The position numbers and the translations under genes are program-made. Below the pieces are notes generated by a model. That model was not told the DNA's origin, did no database searches, and was given only the letters and a program-made list of their open reading frames with translations. 64,000 bases of DNA from Orychophragmus violaceus (lineage: Eukaryota > Streptophyta > Magnoliopsida > Brassicales > Brassicaceae), in NCBI GenBank assembly GCA_030180135.1, contig CM058233.1, positions 59,168,500-59,232,499 on the forward strand. The letters are read 5' to 3'. How positions within the stretch are numbered: the stretch's first letter is position 1; each line of letters opens with the position of its first letter. Shown here in pieces: positions 55,818 through 64,000 of the stretch.

Positions 55818-58439
55818 TCAGGCTCCTAGAGATCCTGACAGAGACTTTTTCTGTCTCTGCTCAAGTCTCCTCATCCATGGTGGAGAATAAGCTGTTGCAG
55901 AATGCTTCAGCCCAAGAAAAGATGGAGTAAAGTGCGCTCCAGGATCTAGTATCACAGGTCCATCTGGCTGCTCGTCTTCTGCTTCCAGGATCGTGAAAGT
56001 CTGCCCATCTATCAGTGGTTTCCGCAGCTTCTCCATGTCATATCGCAGCTTCTCATCTCCCAGGTGGAGGTCTATTAAACCCTGTCTAACATCAATCACA
56101 GCTCCTGCTGTAGCCAAGAATGGTCTTCCAAGTATCAGTGCTTCATCCGGATCGCAGTCATATTTCAGCACAAGGAAGTCTGTTGGAACCAAGTAGTTTC
56201 CAACTCTCACTGGTATGTCCTTTAAAAGTCCTTCAGGAACTCGTAGAGACTGATCAGCTAGGACAAGACGGGTACTCGTAGGAGAAAAATCTAGCATCCC
56301 CAGCTTCTCTGCCACAGAATAAGGCATCATACTTCCAGCAGCTCCTAAATCACAAAGAGAGCGTCTAAAACTGTCCTCAAAGATAGAACAATCAAGTATA
56401 AACACTCCAGGATCAGGTAATTTCTTTGGAATCTTGTTCAGCAGAACATCACTGATGTGTTGGGGAACTATTATCACCCATTCTTTCAGATCTTCATCTA
56501 GAGGCAGCATCTTGTTCAAATATCTCTGCACACAGGGATGATAAGGTGGATCATCGGGTGGTGGAATTTCTTCCAAGCCTTCACCACTCTCTTCCAGTTT
56601 CTTCAGCTCCTCAATCTCTTGTTTAATTACCTCAGACACCTTGGGATATTGCCTAATGGCTTGTGCATAAATCTCCTCCTGAGTGATCTCAGACACATCA
56701 GGGAATAGGCGGGCCAATTCTGCATCAGTTTCATTATCATCCGATAACACTGTCTGTTCACGACCTGCATCGACCGACACAAGGTGTGTGTCGATCGTTG
56801 CAATGCGATCATCACAACTTCCACCCGAGAGTTTTTCACTTGATTCCGAGAATTCTGCATCATCTACCAATTCGGCTGTACTTAGCTCAAATTTCTCACC
56901 TAGATGAGATCCATCATTAACAAGTACAGACCAGGCTTTAATATGAGTCTCAGCAACTCCTTTTCCTTTCATAGTACCTGAAATCTGATTTACCTGAGTG
57001 TCCAGCTGTTTCACATGAGTGCTCAGAGTCTCAAACTTCCCATTGAGGTTTTCATAAACTGCATCCAGCTTCTTGTTATGGTCTACAGAGATCTTGTTCT
57101 GGCTCTCCAGTATCTGTTCAAACATTGTTTCCACCCTGGTTTCAAAGGCAGTTGCTGCAGGCGGAGTCTGATAGGATGAAGATCCGTAGGTTCTCTGATT
57201 TCCTTGCACATAAGGCTTCTGGAAGTTACTAGTCTGTCCAAAAGAGTTCTGATTGCCTGTGAAGGCACTCTTTTGTCCTTGGTTGAAGAACCGGTTTCCC
57301 TGCTGATATCCAAATCTGTTTCCTTGGAAACCAGATCCTCCAACGAAATTCACATCTTCTTCCTGAGTGTCCTCCTCAGTTTGAATCACTTCTACTTCTT
57401 GTGCAAAATGGACAGCTTTCTTTTCACCTAGAAGAGTGCAGATTTTATCCATCCTGGATCTCAATTCAGCCATCTCAGAGAGATCAACACTTCCACCGGT
57501 TTTCTTTCTCCTCTCGTCCATGGTCTTACAACTGTTGCTGCCAATCAGATTTTCTATCAACTGCTTAGCCTGTGTAGGAGTCCTGGTGTTGAAGTTGGCA
57601 TTACTGGAATTATCCAGCGCCTGTTGATACGGAAGATCTATTCCTCTGAAGAAAATACCAATCAGCTGAACTTCAGTGAATCCATGATGCGGACAGTCAC
57701 GCTGATACTGCTTAAATCTGATCCATGCAGTCTTTAAAGGCTCCACAGCTCCTTGGGAGAAAGTGAGTATGTCCTGTCTGGCCTGATCTGATCGTGCATC
57801 ATCATAGAAATGAAGCAGGAACTCACTCTTTAAAGCTGCCCAAGTGGTGTACTGTCCAGGGACCAGCTGTCTCAGCCACACACTAGCGTCTCCAGCAAGA
57901 CTGTGTGGAAATAGCTTAAGGAACAGATAGTCCGGGCATACTCCTTCATATTTCATGCCAGTAACTATGTCCTCAAACTTGTCTATGTGATCCATAGGCT
58001 GCTCCGATTGGTAACCATGAAAAGCCATCTGTCTCATCAGTTGGTAGTAGATAGTCTTTACCTCAAAATCACTTCTTTCAAAAGCAGGAAGCACTAGAGC
58101 TGCTCGGTTTGCGTGAAACTCATCAGGTCTGTTGTAGTCAGCTAATGTCCTTTCATGGACAAACATCCGGCCTTGTGGCTCAACTTCATCAGGGATCACT
58201 CGTCCCTCAGCATCAATCCTTTGCCCAGCAGCATTGTAAGGATTGTTCTCTGGATCCCTCAGGATTCCATCAGCATCTGGTATCAAGATCAAGCGTTCTT
58301 GTACCATTCTCTCTCTCTTTTCTCTTCTGATCTTTCTTTCTAAACGTCCAAGTTCCTCTAGTCCAAGATTAATCAAGCTTGAGTTCGGATTACTTCTAGT
58401 GTTCTGCGTTGGCATAAACTGTCTGTAATCGTCCAGCAA
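55818..58439 (-). CDS. GAG-aspartic protease polyprotein of the gag-only retrotransposon
   Basis: An uninterrupted 873-codon frame. Residues 1-90: basic/acidic N-terminus with LGLEELGRLERKIRREKRER. About 100-300: retrotransposon GAG core, with RPDEFHANRAALVLPAFERS, HSLAGDASVWLRQLVPGQYT and FKQYQRDCPHHGFTEVQLIG. About 350-430: Gly/Gln/Asn-rich linker. A coiled-coil-prone stretch follows (KKLDAVYENLNGKFETLSTH), then an acidic region. From about 660: a retroviral-type aspartic protease-like region with D-L-G-A in place of the usual D-S/T-G (CDLGAAGSMMPYSVAEKLGM), then ALILGRPFLATAGAVIDV. No zinc knuckle is seen. It ends before any reverse transcriptase. Likely roles: particle formation and self-processing in the cytoplasm. 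The start ATG lies about 225 bp from the primer binding site. Confidence 0.93.
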   Translation of the reverse strand: MLDDYRQFMPTQNTRSNPNSSLINLGLEELGRLERKIRREKRERMVQERLILIPDADGILRDPENNPYNAAGQRIDAEGRVIPDEVEPQGRMFVHERTLADYNRPDEFHANRAALVLPAFERSDFEVKTIYYQLMRQMAFHGYQSEQPMDHIDKFEDIVTGMKYEGVCPDYLFLKLFPHSLAGDASVWLRQLVPGQYTTWAALKSEFLLHFYDDARSDQARQDILTFSQGAVEPLKTAWIRFKQYQRDCPHHGFTEVQLIGIFFRGIDLPYQQALDNSSNANFNTRTPTQAKQLIENLIGSNSCKTMDERRKKTGGSVDLSEMAELRSRMDKICTLLGEKKAVHFAQEVEVIQTEEDTQEEDVNFVGGSGFQGNRFGYQQGNRFFNQGQKSAFTGNQNSFGQTSNFQKPYVQGNQRTYGSSSYQTPPAATAFETRVETMFEQILESQNKISVDHNKKLDAVYENLNGKFETLSTHVKQLDTQVNQISGTMKGKGVAETHIKAWSVLVNDGSHLGEKFELSTAELVDDAEFSESSEKLSGGSCDDRIATIDTHLVSVDAGREQTVLSDDNETDAELARLFPDVSEITQEEIYAQAIRQYPKVSEVIKQEIEELKKLEESGEGLEEIPPPDDPPYHPCVQRYLNKMLPLDEDLKEWVIIVPQHISDVLLNKIPKKLPDPGVFILDCSIFEDSFRRSLCDLGAAGSMMPYSVAEKLGMLDFSPTSTRLVLADQSLRVPEGLLKDIPVRVGNYLVPTDFLVLKYDCDPDEALILGRPFLATAGAVIDVRQGLIDLHLGDEKLRYDMEKLRKPLIDGQTFTILEAEDEQPDGPVILDPGAHFTPSFLGLKHSATAYSPPWMRRLEQRQKKSLSGSLGA

Positions 58440-58662
58440 CGATCGATGCTTTCAGTGCAACGACCGATTCAATCTCAGAATCGCCTAGTGTCGATCGACG
58501 CAAGGTGTGCAACGGTCGACGCAAGGCGAATTTCGTACCTGCGACAGAAAGAAACAGAGAAAAGAATCAGTAAAATCGAAATAAAAAAAACGAAAAACAA
58601 AAACAAAAACGAAAAATTTCTAGTAGAAACCCTAAGTTCGGTCCTAGCGAAGACTCAAAGAG

Positions 58663-58680
58663 TCCCCGGCAACGGCGCCA
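58663..58680 (-). promoter_or_regulatory. Primer binding site of gag-only element copy 3
   Basis: TGGCGCCGTTGCCGGGGA on the minus strand, six bases from the 5' LTR; identical to the site at 13092-13109. Confidence 0.72.
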
Positions 58681-58686
58681 AAAACT

Positions 58687-59884
58687 TGATAGGTTCTAAG
58701 TTTTACCCTATTCTAAAACTGCAAGTGCACAGTATAGTCAATGTAGTATATAGGGTTATCGAATCCACAGGGACACTTGGTCTCAAGAGGATCAAACTGT
58801 AGGGAATGAATACTAGAAATAGGCAGAGAAAGATTGAAATAAATTGCGAAGCAAGAAAGTAAACAGTAGCAGGAATCGGTTTGTAAGCAATAAACTAAAA
58901 GCGTCAAGCCTAGGGTATTCTCAGGAAATCAGACAAGCAGACAAGTTAATCAGTCAGGATCAAATTAAACTCAGTTCTAGAACTCAAATCACGATAATAG
59001 AATTAACCAAATCTCTTTGCGAGAATTCTCTATGCCTAAGTGCAGTAACCCAAATCTCTTTGCAATTACTAACAGATTAAACAAGCATTAAGTTCAAGTT
59101 CGATATGTTCACAATTAAACCAAACCAAATCTCTTTGCGAATAATTTAATTGCTCAACCTAAATAGTTCAGATTCCTAAACCCCACTCTCGTGACGTATT
59201 TAGCAACCTAAGATCTAGATTCTAATTGATCAGGTTAGAACTAGCATTAAGCACAATTTAGTTTGAAGAACATTCTAATCATATGAATCCTAACTGAATT
59301 AAACAAGTCTAGCAAGTCATCAAACCTTAATGAGAAACCCTAAACTCAACTATGGATCTACTCAGACATGATTGATGAAAACATAATCATGGAATAAATA
59401 GATTGCATATAAGAAATTAAGATATCAAAGGGGTTCAAAATCTTCTCCAAAATAAATGAATACAAGGAAATAGATCAGCCCCGAAAGCTCTAAAAATCTC
59501 TTAGCTCTAAGTATGAAAAAGCGTCTCTAAAATAAAAGCCAAAAACTAGTATATATAGGTATAATCTCGGATGGGGCTTCTGTGTAAATACTGGAAGTAT
59601 CTTGGGCTTCTTTGCAAATCTTCATAAGTTGGCACGCTGACGCGTAAGGCCCATCTCGCGACTGCATCGACCGATGCACAATGTGTGTCGATCGATGCAA
59701 TATCAAATAATCGAACAGTGAATAAAGCTCTCGGCCAAAACGTCCCAAAATGCCCAAAATGCTCCATATATCTCCAATTAGCTCCAAACTCGATATAACC
59801 TGTAAAAGACTCTAAACGAATACAAAAGACTCTAAAAACACAAGTATATCATGGTATAAAGTGGGTAAAAACCATGATATATCA
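58687..59884 (-). repeat. 5' LTR of gag-only element copy 3
   Basis: A TATATATA box on the minus strand lies at 59550-59557. The rest of the LTR (about 860 bp) would be an untranslated leader. It ends TATCA next to the primer-site spacer. Confidence 0.95.
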
Positions 59885-60444
59885 GTCGTCATCGTGACGT
59901 TTAAGGTAACAAACTTCTCCTCAGTTCATTCAAATATAATTTCCTTATTAGTCAAAATATTAGAAAGAGTGAAGAAAATGTCTGGAAAATAAGTGAAAAC
60001 ACTTAGTCGTGCTACCTTGTCCAGTCTCCATCTAAGGAGTCTTTTCATATGTGATCTCACAACAGTTTGGTCCGTACTATTGTGCCATATGGAAATCGGC
60101 ACTTCCACGATACTCAAAGATTAAAAGATCTAAGTCATCTAACGCATGAGCCTTAAAAAACCGTCTCCAGCCTTCTGTAAGCCTATCACCAACTCGTTTG
60201 ATAGAAAACTCTTCTGGCCTCGCATCAGACGTGAGTTTACCGATTATAACATTGGTTTTTGCAAGTATAAGCCTCTTATAGAACATGTCCGGGATAATCT
60301 GGAACACAAAGTTTAAACAACGATTGTCAGAAATAAAATCATTATAAAAAATAAACCTAAATGAGACAAAGAACTAAGATTACATACCAGACTCTTTCTA
60401 CATTTGCCTGGAAGAATAGGCTTGAAAAAGCGTGGGTTTGTCAT

Positions 60445-61347
60445 CTTCCGATTTGTTTTGAGAAGCTAATATGTCTTCATAAATATCAAAAATCATTACA
60501 TGCATGTACCCAAAACAATATGAATTAAACCGCATCTTAAAATATAAAACTATTTTAAAAAGCACCATATAAACCCTAAAGTCTACTTATCTATCCAATT
60601 GGTATATTTTGTGTTGCAGAATCGATGAACGTATCCGTCATTGGTCTTTCACAATCGGTTTATCTCAATATAAATCGGAAAATTCAATGAATAGAAACCT
60701 TAACTTTCAATATCGTTGGCTGAAAACTTCAGGGTTACCTTGTTGAATGAGTTGTTGATTAACCACGATTCTCGAACTAAATCCTCAATATATTCCGCAG
60801 CGCCAAAATTGAACTGATATTCTTCTTCGATCGGCTGTGCACTTTACTGGTTTTTGGAATGATTAGAATGACTAAAATAAATTGGAATCGTTTCATATCC
60901 ATTCATCTTACAATTGACCTTAATTATTTGGGCTTTAATAGTATAAATTATAAGATAACGTTATGTTATTAGTAAATTAGCCCAATGGAAGCTTAGATTG
61001 AAAATGAGGCTTCTATACTTAGACGTTCTATTATTTGCAATATTGCAAATTATTAGGCTAAATTTCATTAGACAATCGATACCTTTAAACCAAAACCATA
61101 AATATGAATTTGCCTGCATCCAAAAATAGAAAATTAATTTACATAAATTGACTAAACCCTGAAGTCTAGTTACAATTTTATTAAAATAATGCTAATAATA
61201 GAATATGGTGTAGATTAAAAACTCAACAAATAATAAACTCAAGAATCCAAGAGTTCATCATAAAATTCTGGGAGAAAAACAACAAAAAAACCAAAAAAAA
61301 TAAATGAGAAGAAGGATTGCATGTAAATGATTTTTTTGGTAAGGTAA
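60445..61347. other. Spacer between the B3 and RPA1-like genes
   Basis: AT-rich. The stretch at 60700-60910 resembles the sequence just upstream of the Helitron B3 gene (39330-39480): both have a GGTTACCTTG splice-like segment, a CACGATTCTC stretch and a TGCACTTTAC stretch. This suggests a non-coding 5' exon and promoter shared by the two copies. Confidence 0.5.
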
Positions 61348-63559
61348 TCATTCACTATCCTCCTCGTCAAAAATGACTATCGATCTTTTTGTTCTGGAAC
61401 ACTTGCCATCTTATTTTTTGATTACAACATCTCTTTTCTTAGACACTGGGGTAATCGAGTTACAAAGTGAAGGATCTGAACTCTCAGATGACTTAGTAAG
61501 CATATGGGGATGAGATCCAGATTTGTCAGTTGAGCTCGCAAGCATGAACTGAGTAAGATAAAATCACAAAAGATAACATAAATAACAATTATCGATTAGA
61601 TCATATAAATAAACAATTAGTCAAATTAATACTTGATCAGTTTCAGACAAATACTGATTAGCCCTCTCTTGATCAGCCCAAGCATGTGTCACAACAAATG
61701 GTTAGTTCTTGTTCTTTCTATTGTCTTCAGAAATTGTGATTTTGAATAAAATCTTTTTACCGATCAAATCGGTAAGGCACTGAGGTAAAGTTGCTGAATC
61801 TATAGACTACAATCATTATTAAAAAAAAACAAATGATTATCTATACATATGATTCAAAACAAAATATGTAAACATATACCTCATTAAGTTCTATAACCAC
61901 AACATTTGCAGTGAGACAAAGAAGTTTTTCAAGGGGTCGATCAAACATCAGAAACTTAGTTTCTGTTTCAGAATTATCTTTAACTCGAAGAAGAACAAAG
62001 AACCTACACAATTTGAATCGAGAAAAAGTTTATATTAATATTCAAGATAAGTCTATACATATATACTAATAAAGAAAATTAAATGTATGTACAATACCTT
62101 GCATTAACGTCTGTAATAATTTCTTTACATGTTGTACAATCAAACTCAACTAGTTTTCCATCATCAACATCATTACTTGCATCGTACACTTTCTTGTTGC
62201 ATTTAGCACATGCAGGGTAATACCAACTTTGACTCAAATCAATTGACTCAATGGTGGCACATGTAATGCATTTTCCATGCTTCATCAATAGAACGCATTG
62301 ACATATCAATAAATCATACGGTTCAAAATTTTCCAAATAAGCAACCTTGAAATAGCATGTTTACCTCATAATCAACTACAATCTCAGATATTGTAAGTTT
62401 CTTGTTCCTTTTGCAAAAAAACTCATCATACATCGTCGTATTCGAACCAAGTGAAAGTTGACTGGATTCACCATTGGTAATCATAAGATTATCCGACGGT
62501 AATCTTAAAAAAACATTTTTAGTTAGAAAAATAAACATTTATAAAAACTAAAATATTTTAAAGATAAAACTCTTACCTCTTACGAAACTTGTACACGTAA
62601 GAACTGTTTGGATTTAGAAGAACTTTGGTTGAATTAAATCCACTAGATATGGACCATTCATATTCGTTTTAAAAGAGGACATGATTAGTATACCAAATTA
62701 TTTAGATCTAAATTAAATAAATATAAACAAAAATATAAATGTTAAACCGCGGATAATTGACCTTGATAAGATTTGCAGCTTGCAAACCTCATGACAAAGA
62801 TGATTTCATCTCCTTCATTATTTGCATTGAAATCGAACACTTGTTGAGCATATTCACCCCACAATGTACACTTTAAACGCAAATCTCTGTAAATCAATAA
62901 GATACATTATATGAATAATTTTTTAAAAAATAATATAAAACATAATATATGTACACTTATGAATCGTTTCTCTATTCTAGGTTTAATCTTTTTGTGCTCA
63001 TTTCATATTGTTTCTTGACATTATCTAGCGACCTTAAAGCAACGATATGACCAATCACGTCTGCAAACAATTGTTAAAAATAATGTATAAATAGAGAAAT
63101 TGCCTCATCCAAATCTTTCATTACAATTGCCTCATCTTCAAACAACGTTTGCCCAAATTTCCTTGTCATGTCCTGATCGAGAGTTGCATGTATTCTTGTA
63201 CCCTGATTATCGAGGTTTAAAAAACTAAAGTTAGTATATCATATATACGAATATAAATGTGCAACAATTTAAAAAATTTCAATCGTTATAATAAAACTTG
63301 ATGTTTAAAATAAGAGTTTAGTAACTAAGAATAATACCTCAGAATCAACTAAAACCATCTCAATCGCTTGAAAAACATTGGAAAAAATAACCCTCCATGA
63401 AGAAAGTATCTTCACATTAGTCTTGAATTTCTCCAAAGAAGCGGGGACAATTTGTTTGATAGTAACATGTTTTATTTTCTTTTTGATAAAAATCGACATT
63501 TTTACTGCAGAAATCCTATCAAATGTTTCAATAGTAATATTTTCTACTGAATAAAACAC
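61348..63559 (-). pseudogene. RPA1 (RPA70)-like gene, second copy
   Basis: The first exon (from 63559, or from the internal Met at 63499, MSIFIKKKIKHVTIKQIVPA) holds the first OB fold with KILSSWRVIFSNVFQAIEMV. It continues GTRIHATLDQDMTRKFGQTL, then DVIGHIVALRSLDNVKKQYE near 63060 with a stop close to its end, and LKCTLWGEYAQQVFDFNANN near 62860. The RPA-C zinc ribbon is well preserved at about 62285-62105: CITCATIES, WYYPACAKCNKKVYD, FDCTTCKE. Then FFVLLRVKDNSETETKFLMF and LPQCLTDLIGKKILFKITIS follow, another stop near 61705, and the end IVIFDEEDSE at 61348. Domain order is that of RPA70. The stops could lie in introns or mark decay; I favour a pseudogene. Confidence 0.72.
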
Positions 63560-64000
63560 CCCGTATATATAGAAGGCTAGAAGTAGGTTTAAGAGAATAA
63601 CGGGTCGAATTAACTATTTGTGTGTTGAAAAGGTGGAAACTCTATATTATATTTGGAAATTTTCTTATATTTAATATTTTTAAAATATATTATTGGTCAA
63701 GTTTGTAAACTCAATCGTTACATTTAATTGTTTAAATTATACTATCAGTCACGTTTTGTATTAAACTAACAAAAGTTTATTTTTTCTGTGACGGAGTTAA
63801 TGATTCCGTGAAGTTATTTGACGGTGGAAATGTGTGAGCTAGTTTTAAGGTTATATGTGAGAGTTTTTTCAGTTTGATGGTTTATGTTGTGAGTGCAAAT
63901 GTGTGAAGGTTTAAAGTGTTAGTAAGTTCTACTTTCATGGTTTTAAATGCGATTTTCCCTACGTATATATGGTAATAATCCGATATTTAAGATTGGCAAT
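63560..64000. other. Non-coding sequence at the window edge
   Basis: No gene seen. If the second RPA/B3/OB cargo is also a Helitron, its 5' end should lie here or just beyond the window. No TATAATATAGA-type terminus in the required orientation is visible. Confidence 0.4.

Larger units (their letters stand above)
53321..59884 (-). mobile_element. Gag-only gypsy-type LTR retrotransposon, copy 3, young and intact
   Basis: Both LTRs are 1198 bp (53321-54518 and 58687-59884), and I see only two differences between them (54055 and 54063 against the right copy). A perfect 5-bp duplication GTCGT flanks the element (53316-53320 and 59885-59889). Minus-strand order: 5' LTR, primer binding site, uninterrupted 873-codon GAG-protease ORF, about 1.3 kb non-coding, polypurine tract, 3' LTR. 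No reverse transcriptase or integrase. At an assumed plant rate of about 7e-9 substitutions per site per year, two differences mean roughly 0.1 million years. Transposition would need enzymes from another gypsy element. Confidence 0.95.
52959..60444 (-). pseudogene. B3-domain (REM-like) gene, second copy, split by an LTR element
   Basis: Exon 1 (60444 to about 60391) encodes MTNPRFFKPILPGKCRKSL. Exon 2 (about 60300-60010) completes a B3 domain: IIPDMFYKRLILAK, GWRRFFKAHALDDLDLLIFE and YRGSADFHMA. A stop follows near 60075. The exon at 59940-59885 (FVTLNVT start of a second B3 domain) is cut by the LTR element at 53321-59884 and resumes at 53320. The last exon (53235-52959) has KSFVDANDLEKVAGN, GQKWSVELAFHSD and TANNVKANQTIMLQLFWENP, ending SKNSNLV. 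It is a paralogue of the Helitron gene at 37940-39064, whose last exon is frameshifted while this one is open. Confidence 0.72.

Noticed and set aside
63641..63660. TCTATATTATATTTGG as a plus-strand Helitron 5' end
   Set aside because: It is preceded by C, not A, the match is short and AT-rich, and nothing beyond it can be tested within the window.

Overview
This window is plant nuclear DNA, most likely from a Brassicaceae genome. It has GT-AG introns, an AT-rich background, a host ribosome-biogenesis gene with a telo-box/site II promoter, and Helitron, Mutator, hAT, Ty3/gypsy and Ty1/copia elements of the kinds common in that family. The species cannot be fixed from the sequence. Only one clearly intact host gene is present: a six-exon RPF2 (Brix-domain ribosome production factor 2) gene at 1009-2642. 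Nearly everything else is transposon sequence or genes carried by transposons.

Region 1 (1-3.6 kb) holds RPF2. A short Helitron-like element ends about 150 bp before its start codon, and a hAT-type MITE with a perfect 8-bp target duplication lies just downstream.

Region 2 (about 4-33.5 kb) is one old Mutator-like element of the Ulp1-protease-carrying (Kaonashi-like) type, filled with nested insertions. Its transposase gene (minus strand) is split by a gag-only LTR retrotransposon (7601-14325, TSD GCTAT). Its right flank is split by a 17.4-kb degenerate Tat-like gypsy element (15002-32431) that is mostly tandem repeats. That element is split by a second gag-family LTR element (22264-29898), whose body in turn contains a truncated Copia element (24704 to about 28697).

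Region 3 (34.5-43.1 kb) is an 8.6-kb Helitron on the minus strand with canonical ends (TC start, 3' hairpin plus CTAG, inserted between A and T). It carries an RPA1-like pseudogene, a B3 (REM-like) gene and an apparently intact small OB-fold gene. From about 49.7 to 63.6 kb, genes of the same types occur in the same order and orientation (RPA1-like, B3, OB-fold, OB-fold), so this looks like a second, larger copy of the same cargo. In that copy the B3 gene is broken by a very young gag-only LTR element (53321-59884, TSD GTCGT, LTRs differing at two positions that I can see) with an intact 873-codon GAG-protease ORF.

Region 4 (about 43.5-46.7 kb) is another Helitron, plus strand. It has captured pieces of two unrelated host genes: a bromodomain gene and the eIF3a translation-factor gene.

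The points most worth following up are the repeated RPA/B3/OB cargo on a Helitron, a CGATCG-centred palindromic motif shared by the gag-only gypsy elements and an unrelated Copia LTR, and the gag-only retrotransposon family itself.
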